A stretch of 64,000 nt of DNA, taken from NCBI GenBank assembly GCA_022606425.2, contig JAHDVF020000729.1:1860001-1924000 (forward strand). Direction: 5' to 3'. Source of the stretch: Lepidostoma basale (Eukaryota; Arthropoda; Insecta; Trichoptera; Lepidostomatidae). Below the pieces are notes generated by a model. It did not search any database. It was not told the DNA's origin and saw nothing but the letters and a program-made list of their open reading frames with translations. This document shows, one piece after another, positions 42,575-52,945 of this stretch; position 1 is the first letter of the stretch, and each line of letters begins with the position of its first letter. Made by a program: the position numbers and the translations under genes.

Positions 42575-42768
42575 TATCTTGGTCTGTCCCTATTATTAGG
42601 TTGGCCTCTTTCTCTCTCCATGTCTTTGGTGGTTTTCCGTTGTGACGGTAGACAGCAGAAATCTGATGCATCACAACGCGTGGATTTTTGGAGCGATCCA
42701 TCCTCTGCACGAGCGTATTTCGGTGTCTTCTGCGTTGTCTGCGCTATCTGACAATATCTCCCACTTTG
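42575..42768 (-). mobile_element. possible retrotransposon 3' fragment
   Basis: Order 'ggtctgtccctattattaggttggcctctttctctctcc', 'ggatttttggagcgatccatcctctgcac' resembles 51765-51975 ('gtggcctgtttct', 'ggatggatccattctcttaatgtgtgcataccagtatcttctc'). Probably two diverged copies of one RTE-like 3' end. Confidence 0.4.
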
Positions 42769-42873
42769 CAGATGACTTAATATTCGTATTTTAAATTAAA
42801 CATTTTTTGACGATAGACTAAATTTGAAAGAAGATTTCAAAAAGAGCTGATAAAGTTTGCCTTGTTATAAACC

Positions 42874-43098
42874 GACGACCTTCGTGGCAGAGTGGTTACG
42901 AGCTCTGACTTCCATGTTGAAGGTCCTGGGTTCGATTCCCGGCGATGGCAGTGTGATTGTTACACTGTCTTTGGTCTGGTGTAGAATTCACGTGACAATA
43001 AAATGGCGAGAGATTGGCTACCTATCACATGTCACGAGAATCAATATAATAGCTAAAAAATAAAAAAAATTGTACATAGTAATTGGGTCCAAACGACC
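42874..43098 (+). mobile_element. tRNA-derived SINE, best copy
   Basis: Box A TGGCAGAGTGG (42885-42895) and box B GGTTCGATTCC (42929-42939), spaced as in a tRNA gene, followed by the SINE body (gatggcagtgtgattg, tggtgtagaattcacgtgacaataaaatggcg, tcacatgtcacgagaatcaatat) and a 3' end 'gtaattgggtccaaa'. Close relatives at 14275 and 41257. Confidence 0.9.
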
Positions 43099-43309
43099 TG
43101 TTGTGTACATAAAAAAAAAATGTTATCTTAAAGTACTCGTATTGTGAACAAACACACCTATTAAAAATTAATACTAATAGGCAAAGATGATATTATCCTG
43201 TAGTAATCCCTTGTACACATATTTAGGAGTTACATACATGTCATAATTTATTAAAGGTATAATTCAGATATTAGAAATACATACTATTGTATGGTCTACC
43301 TAAGAATTA

Positions 43310-43560
43310 GAGATTCCTCCCCCGAGCTTCCCTCCCCAGGGAGGCCGTTGTTCAGGGCCTCGAGGGGAAGAGTGCTTACCTGCTTTTGTCTGCGCTAATT
43401 GCTCGTGACGCCCCTAGTTGACGGAAACATCCGATCATGGCCGAGTACACCCCCTATCTGGACCGATTAAGGAGCATTGTTTTTCGACTCTCATTTTTCG
43501 AAGGCATCGATTAATTCTATTTATATCTACGCGTCGAGACGGGTGCGGGGCTCCTCAATA
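43310..43560. other. GC-rich unique intronic segment
   Basis: This stands out from AT-rich surroundings. It has no similarity to window repeats, no open frame, and no splice signal worth calling. Confidence 0.35.
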
Positions 43561-43949
43561 GATTTAGTCGAAAATTGGATTTTAAGGTCGGAAATATGAA
43601 AATATGATTTCTGCCAGTATTGTCGGAAATACGATGATTCGATTTCGATTACAAAAGCTCAATCTTTTAAAGTTTACGGAGATACACAAGCTAGCTTTTA
43701 TAAAGTATTTTGAAACCTTTAAATTCATAAAAAGAAACGATTGACAACATTTTTAAAGTTGACATGATAAACGAGGTTTACTATAAGACTTAGATTTATA
43801 AATAAGTTAAATTTAAGAGAATAAGCGATTGAAAAGTAGAATGCCTGGTATTATGGCTATCAGTAATGTACACATCACAATATTAAGCTTATTTCAGAGA
43901 TATCAGAGAAATATAAGCTCCGTATAATCATTCCGTAAAGACCGACGTC
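43561..43949. other. AT-rich intronic sequence
   Basis: Nothing recognised. Confidence 0.4.
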
Positions 43950-44055
43950 TGGGAGATCGACGTTTTTCATATTAGCGAAAGTAAGTTCAGAAGACAAATA
44001 CTCTTGACTTTAGAGAGTATCTTGTCATCCTAATGTTGAACCATCTTTTATGCTT
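43950..44055 (+). mobile_element. LINE-F fragment lacking its 3' end
   Basis: 'ctgggagatcgacgtttttcatattagcgaaagtaagttcagaagac' (SEIDVFHISES block) to 'ctaatgttgaaccatcttttatgc', then directly an RTE-J tail. Confidence 0.7.
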
Positions 44056-44215
44056 CTTCTTCCTCTTAGTTTAGGTCATTTGACCTATTTGTGACGGTGG
44101 GCTGTCCTGGGATAATGATGTCCAGCCATCTCTCCATCTCTTCGGCGGCCTTCCTGGCGATCTCTTGCTGCTTGGGTTTTCATCTTTAACAATTTTTGCG
44201 ATTCTTGTATTCTCA
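44056..44215 (-). mobile_element. RTE-J-like 3' end
   Basis: Tail complement 'cttcttcttcctctta' at 44056, then 'gggctgtcctgggataatgatgtccagccatctctccatctcttcggcggccttcc' on the plus strand. The same order occurs at 30573-30680. Confidence 0.6.
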
Positions 44216-44896
44216 ATATAGTATTATATGTATAATTCTCAGTATAAAACAATATTGAACAGAAAACTTAAAATTTGCCTTTGTGATTATGTTTTTCGAA
44301 GCCCGTTTAAAATAAATGGTGATTATCTAATAACTAATTAATCAAACTCTGTAATTGTTAAATCGATTTCATTAATTGGTTTTTCTCCTAAGAATAAAGT
44401 TAATACAAATCGAACTTGTCACCTGGGAGGAGCAACTTGATAATTATTTTGTAGTCTTGGATTTACTTCCAACCTCACCTTATAAGAACTGTTGAAACTT
44501 TGTTCCCTAACTATCGTCCCGTCACAGTTTAGATTCGATCTAACTTAATGTACGTAATTTCGTATGTACTCTCGAGTTCCACTATCTGTTAGGGCCAAGT
44601 CGGACTGGTATACGTCTGGCGTATTATAATATACGTATGGAGTGTCACCTCAATCCTGACTTGCGAATAGTTAGCCTGTTTGTTTATGGTGTTACTTAGT
44701 TCGCGTTTACGTTAACGGGACGTGGAAGTGTCGGGAAATTGTTTCAACCCTTGAATATTCAATTATATAAATCTGTTTTCAACTTTGTTCTTTGGCTGCA
44801 AGTACTTCACTTCAGTCAATACGTTACAGTTATCTTTCACTTTGTACGTATTTCAAATTACAATCCGAATAGAGCCATATGTTTTATAAACACATA
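44216..44896. other. intronic sequence, nothing recognised
   Basis: Positions 44400-44760 are moderately GC-rich and unique. Confidence 0.35.
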
Positions 44897-44949
44897 TTAG
44901 GTGTTGCATATTTTTTTTTAAATATTTTTTGTTTTGCTTAAGTTACAAA

Positions 44950-46136
44950 ATATAAATGCTATCATTATTAACAACCTCTTCCCGTCTATTTTGTAAAATT
45001 TCAATACCCATTTTTCTAAAATTTAGGGATTTTTTATTAAAATATTGGATTAGGTCATATTCAATATCGACCATATTTTGGAATTTTTTATCTTTCAAGG
45101 AGTGCTCCATAAACCGAAATAGATCATAGTCAGATGGGACAAGGTATGGTGAATATGGAGGGTGAGGTATAAACTCCCACTTCTTAGGTCTTGGATTTTT
45201 TTACGGGTCATTTTTGCTTAGCGAGTGCGTGTATTGTCTTGATGCAGTATTACTCCACTTCGGTTGACAAAATTTAGGTGTTTTTCTTTTAGCTTCAGGT
45301 CGAGTTTCTCCAATTGCCGACAATAAACTTCTGACGTTATTGTTTCACCCGGTTTTAATAATTCGAAGTAAATTATACCTCGAATATCCCACCATAGGCA
45401 TAATATAGCCCCTTGTAAGTGTTTTATTACCTGGGGCAGGCAACAAAGTGAATGGTGCACTTAAAGTTGTCATCGCAAACAAAAACCTATCCAAAAAAGT
45501 TAGAATGGCAGTGCACAATGGTGTTCTTCTTCCGACCAATATGTATGGAAGGGAAGCATGGAACTGGCAAAAGAAGGATGAAAGTAGAATAAATGCAGTA
45601 GAAATGAGATCTCTTAGACGAATGTGTGGATACTCTGTGTATAATAGAGTGTCGAATGAAAATATAAGAAGTGAATGCGGTGCGAATGATGGTGTCATGA
45701 ACAAAATAATGAAAGGATCATTAAGATGGTTTGGACATATTGAAAGAATGAATGAAGAAAGAATGGTAAAAAAATTATATGTGAATGATGTAAATGGAAC
45801 CAGAAATAGAGGAAGACCGAGGAAAACGTGGCACGATCAAATAAATCAAATATTGAATGTCGGCCATGTGAGGAGTCAGAGAAATCGACGCGCGTGCATG
45901 ACACGATGTATGAATGTTGAGGAAGCGAGAGAAATATGTCAGGAAAGAAAAGTGTGGCAGTCCATTCTTTCTGCCTACCCCTTCGGGGAGACGGCGTGAT
46001 GGTTAGTTAGTTAGTTTGTTAGTGTTTATTCTGGTTTTGCTGTCGGAATAGGTGTTTCCACTTTTCGTCCCCTGTTAAAAGTTATGCCAAAAATTGTGGA
46101 TTATTTGTCGTGATAATAAAGAACTGCATATGTTCA
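44950..46136 (-). pseudogene. mariner transposase remnant
   Basis: Reading the minus strand from 46136: an ICSSLLSRQ-like helix, then the first catalytic block LTGDEKW (near 46070), then after the LINE-A interruption AILCLWWDIRGIIYFELL, GETITSEVYCRQLEKL, and the second catalytic block VILHQDN near 45240. After a frameshift come IPHPPYSPYLVPSDYDLF near 45150 with the third catalytic Asp kept, and FRFMEHSLKDKKFQNM and REEVVNND near the end. This is the DD34D layout of mariner-family transposases, which cut and paste DNA at TA. The usual PDLAP is changed to PYLVP. The N-terminal DNA-binding domain is missing, and there are stops and at least one frameshift. Confidence 0.85.
45435..46020 (+). mobile_element. 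LINE-A inserted in the mariner
   Basis: Plus-strand frame 45448-45999 is open for 183 codons: NGALKVVIANKNLSKK, VLLPTNMYGREAWNW, MRSLRRMCG, SLRWFGHIERM, GRPRKTWHDQINQ, AYPFGETA, stop, then (GTTA)n. 5' truncated in the C-terminal domain. Flanked by imperfect duplicates 'agtgttttattacctgg' (45418-45434) and 'agtgtttattctgg' (46021-46034). Very similar to 37743-38357. Confidence 0.9.
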
Positions 46137-46143
46137 CGCGTAT

Positions 46144-46215
46144 TTGGTCTGGTGTAGAATTCACGTGACAATCAAATGGCGACCAATATAAAGAATCAAT
46201 ATACTCGTATGATAG
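46144..46215 (+). mobile_element. SINE 3' fragment
   Basis: 'tttggtctggtgtagaattcacgtgacaatcaaatggcga' and 'agaatcaatatactcgtatgatagc' match the body of the SINE family. The tRNA part is absent. Confidence 0.65.
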
Positions 46216-46590
46216 CTTTACCCTTTACATTGGTTTGGCTCGCACTGTCATAATGTAAAGAGCGATTCAACAAAATATTGAAATAATAATTAGCATATAA
46301 TATAAACCAATTTAACCACCAACAAAGCGTGATATTTCATTTGTATTACAAATAAGATAATATTTTTTTCTTTTTTAATTTTCATTTCAATATAAAAACT
46401 AATGAATCCTAAGCTTTAATTGCACGGTGATAATGGTTTAAGTTTAAAGAAAAGTTGAATCCACAAAGCTTATAAAATAAATTTCTTAAGAAAAGTGCGT
46501 GATTCATCTCGGGGTATAAAGGAAAAGTTTATCTTCCGCATCCGAGTTGATCGGTAATTAATAACGTTATACCTGCGCCAGACACTTTCG
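46216..46590. other. AT-rich intronic sequence
   Basis: Nothing recognised. Confidence 0.4.
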
Positions 46591-46594
46591 TGGA

Positions 46595-46645
46595 AGTCAC
46601 CCCGGGAAGCCGAGTCACCCCCTGGAAGCCGAGTCACCCCGGGTA
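46595..46645 (+). repeat. 20-bp minisatellite, about 2.5 copies
   Basis: The unit 'ggaagccgagtcacccc' occurs at 46605 and 46624 with the spacer c(c)gg/ct, preceded by a partial 'ggaagtcaccccg'. GC-rich compared with its surroundings. Confidence 0.75.
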
Positions 46646-46866
46646 GCACAAGAGCGGGACCTGGATCAATGCAGGCGATATAATTAGTACAGAACTTCGA
46701 AAGCGCCTCGAATATTGTGTGTCAAATGGCAAACTTAGGGTAGGTACAATTAATGCAGGATTGCACACCGAGTAATTACACTATGGTACATTTAGTACTG
46801 TATTAGTCGAACAATGTCGTGATTTAAAATAAATCATGTATTTTCAGCGAAAAATCTAAAATGACA
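46646..46866. other. intronic sequence
   Basis: Nothing recognised. Confidence 0.4.
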
Positions 46867-46867
46867 G

Positions 46868-47410
46868 TTTTTATTATCTAACTAACTAACTAACCATCAC
46901 GCCGTCTCCTCAAAGGGGTAGGCAGAAATAATGAACTGCCTCACTTTTCTTTCCTGACATATTTCTCTCGCTTCCTCAACTACATAATACATCGTGTCAT
47001 GCACGCGCGTCGATATCTCTGACTTCTCACATGGCCGACATTTAATAATTGATTTATTTGATCGTGCCACGTTTTCCTCGGTCTTCCTCTATTTCTGGTT
47101 CCGTTTACATTGTTAACACATAATATTTTTACCATTCTTTCTTAATTTATTCTTTCCATATTTCCAAACCATCTTAATGATCCTTTCATTATTTTGTTCA
47201 TAACACCATCATTCGCACCGCATTCACTTCTTATATTTTCATTCGATACTCTATCATACACAGAGTATCCGCACATTTGTCTGAGAGATCTCATTTCTAC
47301 TGCATTTATTCTACTTTCATCATTCTTATGCCAGTTCCATGCTTCGCTTCCATACATAAGGGTCGGTAGAAAAACACCATTATGCACTGCTATTCTAGCT
47401 TTTTTGGATT
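46868..47410 (-). mobile_element. LINE-A 3' part
   Basis: Tail complement (taac)n at 46880-46893, hairpin at 46899-46922. The frame at 47453-47142 reads KARIAVHNGVFLPTLMYGSE, NWHKNDESRINAVEMRSLRQ, SLRWFGNMERIN. The 3' half has frameshifts. Its 5' end is at 'gcttttttggat', where a repeat 'Q' copy starts. Confidence 0.85.
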
Positions 47411-47640
47411 CTTGATTAAATACGAATGAAATCATCTGTTTACTAGAAGTCATCTTATATTTTGGGAGAATGACATGTTTGGTCTATTAAGTCTAAAGCA
47501 TTATTAAATGTTAGCCTTAGACAGACGAAACAAAATTCACATAAACTATATTAAAACTTCTAGTAAACGAATGTTTTCATTCGCATTAATAATGTAATGA
47601 GGAGTTTTACGTCATTGTTCAAGAAATAGTAAATTAACAA
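47411..47640. mobile_element. repeat 'Q' foldback
   Basis: Left arm about 47411-47512 (tacgaatgaaatcatctgtttactagaag, gaatgacatgttt, cattattaaatg). Right arm about 47513-47640 (gccttagacagacgaaacaaaattcac, acttctagtaaacgaatgttttcattcg, atgaggagttttacgtcattgttcaagaa). The right core has lost CTGATAA. Confidence 0.7.
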
Positions 47641-47664
47641 TGTTTTTAATAATAACTTCCACTT

Positions 47665-47795
47665 TATCATTATTTCGACAGCGTCCGGCTTAGCCAGGCT
47701 CGTTGGCATCAACAGTCCTGTCTGTCGATGCCCTCGAGTCTGGCGTAGCCAGTCGCTGCCGAATTAAAGACAACAGTGGACGTATTTATTAAAAA
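47665..47795. mobile_element. Penelope-like foldback
   Basis: On the minus strand TTGATGC.../CAACGAGCCTGGCTAAGCCGG (47720-47680) faces the plus-strand CTGTCGATGCCCTCGAGTCTGGCGTAGCCAG (47729-47759). Outer parts 'ttatttcgacagcg' and 'cgctgccgaattaaa' pair. Same family as 42408-42512; the GAAAC is changed in both arms here. Confidence 0.6.
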
Positions 47796-47879
47796 TATCG
47801 TTTTATTGAGTTATTATAAACAAATTATTTATTTTATTATTCTTAATTATCACCATTTTCATTAAAAGCTAGACAACTG

Positions 47880-47925
47880 CTTACTCCTTCGGGCAGACTG
47901 CGTGATGGTTAGTTAGTTAGTTATA
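47880..47925 (+). mobile_element. LINE-A 3' terminus only
   Basis: 'tactccttcgggcagactgcgtgatggttagttagttagtta' keeps about 25 bp of the end plus tail: an extremely short copy. Confidence 0.7.
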
Positions 47926-48615
47926 TAAGAGGTAGATGCTTTTTAAGGGTATCCTTTGAGGATTGTACTATAAGCATGAATATGAAAACAATAAATTCTG
48001 ATATTGAGAAGATTTCAAAAGCATGATATAATATTTGATTTGTTACCTCCCGGAAAATCACCATCTAAAGACAGTTTTACCGGATAATTTATCGCCCTTG
48101 CATTGAGAATCCTGCGCACCACCCCCGCCCCCATCTAAACACCTTCTAATGTCCCAGAACCTTTCACACATTACTCCCTCTGTCTGTTCGTGTGGACCCA
48201 TAACTTACCCGATAAACTTCCTGAACTTTCATACGCTCTGAGGTAGTATAATTCATATTCGTATTCGACAATGGGGTGCTCTTTGGGGTAAGGTGCCACT
48301 ACCCTCCCCTCCCCTCCCCTCTACGTGAGGCGACTGAGAAACTCCTTATATCCATGACTACTGAAAGGAGTTTGTACTGTCATATCCTTGCCTACATTTA
48401 TAAAGTATGTCTCAGAAGCCATCCGATGTATTGAATGCCTATTATTTGCCCGTATTCGTATCCGTAGCTTTCTACGCGTAAACGCTCAATAAATAAAAAA
48501 AGGTAATACATTATAAACCATGAATAAATGAAAAAAACTTCCATTAGTTCTCGTTCTTTATACCGGTTTCATAATCACTGATAAAAATATGCTTCCTTTA
48601 TGAGATTGTAGGAAT
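47926..48615. other. unique intronic sequence
   Basis: A (CCCCT)n run at 48303-48322. Positions 48040-48330 are GC-rich and unique. Confidence 0.4.
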
Positions 48616-48619
48616 TAAA

Positions 48620-48800
48620 TAAGTCCTGGCGACTTCTGGCGACTTCTAAAAAACAATGCGTTTATGGGCTACAGCCTTCGCATTGTGTTAATAAGGTAGT
48701 TTGCTAAATGCTGAAAATCATTCTCCTTGAATTGACCACCCTTTGGTGAAAATCCAGAATTTCGTATACAAGTATAAGTATACATTCACAAAAATAATTA
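48620..48800 (-). mobile_element. repeat 'P' internal fragment
   Basis: 'cagccttcgcattgtgttaataaggtagtttgctaaatgc' (48672 on) is shared with the spacer of the 28153-28735 foldback. 'aatttcgtatacaagtataagtatacattcaca' (48758 on) is the reverse complement of 28085-28120. The modules are fused in a different order from the foldback. Confidence 0.65.
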
Positions 48801-48814
48801 AATAAGTATTTTTT

Positions 48815-48905
48815 TTTTGGGAATGACATGTATTGCCTAAGCATTGCATGGCGAAGGCATTTTCAGAAATATGTAAATGTCTTAGCTGAGGCGAAACTAA
48901 CATCA
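48815..48905. mobile_element. repeat 'Q'-like fragment
   Basis: 'gggaatgacatgtattgcctaagcattgcatggcgaaggcatt' and 'atgtcttagctgaggcgaaac' carry parts of the Q core and a second GGCGAAAC. Confidence 0.5.
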
Positions 48906-48984
48906 CGATACTCTTATTCTCATAAAAAATTATTGCATTACCTAATTTATATTTTTTTATATTAGAACAATATTTTTAACACCA

Positions 48985-49045
48985 AAATTTTTAATAAAAA
49001 CAACCATCTTTCGGAACAAATAATTCCTTCATCAGTATAAATGTA
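48985..49045 (-). mobile_element. Penelope-like terminal fragment with clean core
   Basis: Minus strand CTGATGA (49035-49029), spacer A, stem GGAA/TTCC with a 7-base loop, GAAA (49012-49009). The exact CTGATGA...GAAA pair of a hammerhead core is intact. Confidence 0.65.
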
Positions 49046-49124
49046 GAAGAAATTGATTTTATTTTCTTCAGCACTCATAATAGATTCTAAGTTAAATTAT
49101 AACATTTGCCTTTATCTTATACTT

Positions 49125-49275
49125 TGTATATACAACACTAACTTTTAAAAATATTAAAATAACATATCAGACATGTTTCGGACAACCAGTCCTTCTTCAG
49201 TTGATACATTATTATAAAGATACATATTTTAAATATTATAAAATTGTTTACAAATATGTTTAGTTTTAACAGATG
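49125..49275 (-). mobile_element. Penelope-like terminal fragment
   Basis: Minus strand CTGAAGA (49200-49194), spacer A, stem GGAC/GTCC (49192-49189 with 49183-49180), GAAAC (49179-49175), then 'atgtctgatatg'. Flanks ('tatacaacactaacttttaaaa', 'ttataaagat…aaatattataaaattgtttacaaat') match those of the copy at 1010-1110. Confidence 0.7.
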
Positions 49276-50170
49276 TTATAAAGATTTCTTTTGGAATATG
49301 TAAACTTTTTTTTTAAAGTAAGTGCTGTTTATACAAAGTATATAAAAAAGAAAAAGACAAATAAAACATCTACAACACAAAGTATGGTGAACATAGAAGA
49401 AATAAGAGTAAATTATAACAGTTATAATACTTTTCTACAAAAGTTAAAAAAAAACTTTTTAAATTCAATTAAAAACAAAAATGTCATTGAATATTGTGTT
49501 TTAATTTTAATATCCCTAGCGGTATAAGGCATAGACTATTTATAGAGAACAGATATCTCGATATATTGAATATTTGATCCCGATTCCGCCCACTTATCTT
49601 AATTAATTTTATCGGATGAAGCTAGATCCGCTAAAGTCATGCAAGTTACGATCACTCGGAGGCAGAATCATTAATTATTTTTATCTATGCTCTTGGACAA
49701 TAAATAATATAAGCCGTTTTATTTTGCTTCAACTTTCATTGGAACGAACAACAAAAACAGTATTATTCACTTGATAAACAGCTTCACTAACTTGTAAGAA
49801 TTATCTCGCTCTGTAAATCATACATCTCAGAGTAAAGCTAGATCTTAAGTCGGTAGTCTTTACTATCTACATAGAAATAGCTATATTTTTATGTACTAAG
49901 CTATTTTGCACCGCTTATAAATCATACATATTTGAAAAAAAAAAAACGAATACGTATTTATGTACGCACGTAAGAAGTTATTCTTCTTTGGTGTAGCAAC
50001 AAACAAAAAAAAACTTTTTTTAAACATAAGTTTTGTTGCTGATAAAATTTTCACTACGCAAAGAGGGAAAAATAAATAAATAATTTATCATTGATGGTTC
50101 TAACTTCATCACATAATTTAAAAAACTGTCATCTTTTAAAGTTTATTGTACTAATTAGAACAAGCACATG
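49276..50170. other. AT-rich intronic sequence
   Basis: Nothing recognised. Confidence 0.4.
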
Positions 50171-50174
50171 CGTA

Positions 50175-50958
50175 TCAAATCAAATCAAATCAGTTTATTA
50201 ACTCAAAAGACATTATAAACAGTAAAATGTTTAAGGCATCTATTGAGTACAGGTAAAATATTATAAAAATACAACATTGTACCAGGAATGCATAAGAGAT
50301 AGTTCGACATAATACTATCGACAGCAAGATCAGAATTTATAAGACCTATCGTGACGTACGCTGTAGAGACGCGGGCCGCCACTATGCGAACCAAGGGTCT
50401 ACTAATAACATCGGAGATGAAGGTCCTAAGATCAGTTACTGGAAAAACTCTCTGAGATCGTGTCCGCAACGAAGACATAAGAAAAACTTGCGAAATAGAG
50501 GATATCTTTCGGTGGAGTAGATCCATAAGAAAACACTGCAGGGACCATGTAGCCCGAATGGATGGTGACAGAATTGCATACCGCCTAAGAGATGGAAGGA
50601 CAGCTGAACCCCATCACCGGCTTTTTGTCCCCGAAAGATATCTCCGACAGCGACAGCACATATTGTTTTACCTACCGGCCGCCAGAACCAATCTGCCTCT
50701 GGTGACACCGGTGGGAAGAGCAATTAGTCTGCTGAACGCGGTTTCCTCGGAGATCGACGTCTTTCATGTTAGTGAAAGTACGTTCAGAAGGCAAATACTC
50801 TTAATTCTGGAGAGTATCCTGTCTTCCTAATGTTGAACCATCTCTTATGCGTTTCTGGTAGTATACTATATATAATATATTATTTTACCTGTTCTCAATA
50901 GATGCCTTAAAAATTAATTTTGTTGATGAAATAAACTGATTTGAAATTTGAAATCATC
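50175..50958. mobile_element. LINE-F / RTE-J / LINE-F composite
   Basis: Positions 50177-50312 are a minus LINE-F 3' end (aatcaaatcaaatcagtttattaactcaaaag…gcataagagatagttcgaca). Positions 50320-50600 are plus-strand RTE-J coding (RIYKTYRDVRCRDAGR-like, TSEMKVLRSVTGKTL, RNEDIRKTCEIEDI, HVARMDGDRIAYRLRDGR). Positions 50600-50958 are plus LINE-F with frame 50558-50827 (RLFVPERYLRQRQHILFYLP, RTNLPLVTPVGRAI, SEIDVFHVSESTF) and a 3' tail. The two LINE-F parts are in opposite orientation. Confidence 0.8.
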
Positions 50959-51765
50959 CGACAACACATGATTTCTGTGTCACAGACCGTCAGATATATT
51001 AAAAGAATAAGAAGACTAATATATTTGGTACAGGTTCTTTCTCCTAATTAAACACTATTTTAGACTTTTTTACTTCATTCATATCTCATTTCATGACACG
51101 TATTTTTACACATAAATTCAAAAAATGTCTTGTTGTTATTTATCATTGATGACTTACTTAAAATGTCGCACTTCCGTAACAGGGTGCGTGCTTAGCTCTC
51201 AATATTACCATCTACTCTCATCAATATTTTGCAAGCTTCACTTCCATACATAAAAATGTTGACACAAGAAATCCGTTATACTGCCATATTTACTTCAGTG
51301 GATATATTTCTATTTTAGTTCATTATAATATGCATAATAAGAAGCGCGTTAAGAGCTGGTTCATTTGTTTTAGAGGGGATTGTCATTGTACCCGCCGCCT
51401 TAACGCCCTTACTCTGGTGGAAGTGTTTTCTTTGGGTTTATAAATCTTTTCAATAAGAAACATTTCGCAAGTTCTGTTTATCCCAAATGTTTAATCTCAA
51501 ACACAGACAGAACAAAAGGGGCCATTTGTAAGAGTGCAGGTGAGATGTGGGGAGGCTTTCATTTTCATACTTTTCTCATACATCAAGCTGATTTATCAAA
51601 AGGAATTATTATTTTCCTTCGTAACGTATATGCGTACAACTTATTTCTATTATTTTATTTTGAAAATGTTTTATACAAACTTGGACACCAGAAACAAAAG
51701 AATATTAAAGAATAAATTGAAACGCACTTTGTTATATCACAATTATTTTAAAATTGCAATCGTGT
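50959..51765. other. intronic sequence, possible LINE-A relic
   Basis: Around 51215-51285 'ctactctcatcaatattttgcaagcttcacttccatacataaaaatgttgacacaag' loosely follows the minus LINE-A order, but is too decayed to delimit. The rest is unrecognised. Confidence 0.3.
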
Positions 51766-51978
51766 TTCGTTTAGTGGCCTGTTTCTTAAGAGGAATTGGC
51801 CTCCTGCGAAGTCGACTCCCAACTGTCGATCCATCTCTTTATTGGTCTGCGGGGGGTTGTCTTCCATGGGGCTGGCCGTGTAACACAATGAAGGGGAGTC
51901 TGGATGGATCCATTCTCTTAATGTGTGCATACCAGTATCTTCTCCTTTGCCTTCCCCACCTAACGACAACCTCGACCT
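51765..51978 (-). mobile_element. possible retrotransposon 3' fragment
   Basis: See 42575-42768 for the shared order. A minus-strand frame at 51969-51748 has no stop for 73 codons but no motif. Confidence 0.4.
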
Positions 51979-52475
51979 CGCATATCTACCTAAAACAAAT
52001 ACTAATAATTGAATTGTAATTCAAATTAATGAGAATGTCTTTAAGATGGTTGAGAAATAATGAAAACAAAAAAATATATATACAAAATTTCTTTATTATT
52101 ATGTATTTAGTGTGCCTCTGCAATATTGAGATGGAATACCCTAATGAGGAGGTGGCTATGCATTATAAAAATGTATTCAACGATAATATTGTGTCACATT
52201 AACTCCAAATTTTGAAGCGTAAATTCATAAATTATAAACTAATTGTTTTGATTTTTTATTGTTTTTGGCAGATCAAAATAGCATTCTGGGTTGTAAAGCT
52301 CCTTAACAATTTATGCGTATGTAATTTTATTTGAATATACGTTAAATGTGATGAAAAAATAGTACTTTAACTGCATGGAACGTGTTATCGTATTTTACAT
52401 TGATATGGGAAAACTTGTTTCGCTTGAAAACCAGTTATTTCGCCTAACAAGTTGACTGGAACAACAATCTGACAT
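51979..52475. other. AT-rich intronic sequence
   Basis: Nothing recognised. Confidence 0.4.
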
Positions 52476-52477
52476 TT

Positions 52478-52945
52478 TTAACAAATGAATTTAAAAAAAG
52501 ATGGTGCTTCCCTCACGTGAGTCAGACTATCATAAAATAAGTCGATCTCCGAGATGATACGATTTCGCAAAGAGATTGATCTACCTATCGGTATAACTAT
52601 CGGTAGGTTAGCTCTGCATTGTGGGAGATAAAACAATCTGTGACTTCTTTGTTGAAGATAATTATCAGGGATGAACAGACCTATATCGCAAAGGATTTTT
52701 GAGTTATGTATACAACCGCCAATCATTTGAAAGAAGTGAACACCCAAGTGAATGTATCATTTTTTTCCGAGTGTCCTAGCATCCCTAGCGAGAAATCAGT
52801 TGGAAAGAGCCACGGGTAATATCGATACACCCTTAGGTAAAGGTAACGCAGAAATTTCTTCTGCACACTCTCCACCATCAAGGAATATCGAGCCTCATGC
52901 AACGCCCAAATAATGGAATATGAGGTGGATAATATTAGAAACATT
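52478..52945 (-). mobile_element. LINE-F2, C-terminal reverse transcriptase remnant
   Basis: The minus strand gives SIIWALHEARYSLMVESVQK, KKFLRYLYLRVY, WLFPTDFSLGMLGH, then a frameshift and MGVHFFQMIGGCIHNS, LFIPDNYLQQRSHRLFYLP, IGRSI, SEIDLF. The W....H....IE.VQK.FLR block followed by R....L..F..L is the end of the thumb in Jockey/CR1-type polymerases. This supports placing LINE-F there. Confidence 0.75.

Larger units (their letters stand above)
44897..46136 (-). mobile_element. mariner element, 5'-truncated and split by LINE-A
   Basis: A terminal TTAGGTGTTGCATA at 44897 after a TA dinucleotide is the transposon's 3' end. Transposase remnants lie at 44950-45434 and 46021-46136 on the minus strand. 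The 5' part of the element is gone: at 46137 a SINE fragment follows. The 586 bp of LINE-A at 45435-46020 interrupts it. Confidence 0.8.

Noticed and set aside
42885..42939. A functional tRNA gene
   Set aside because: Box A and box B are present, but the sequence continues into a non-tRNA body and tail shared by several copies, which makes it a SINE.
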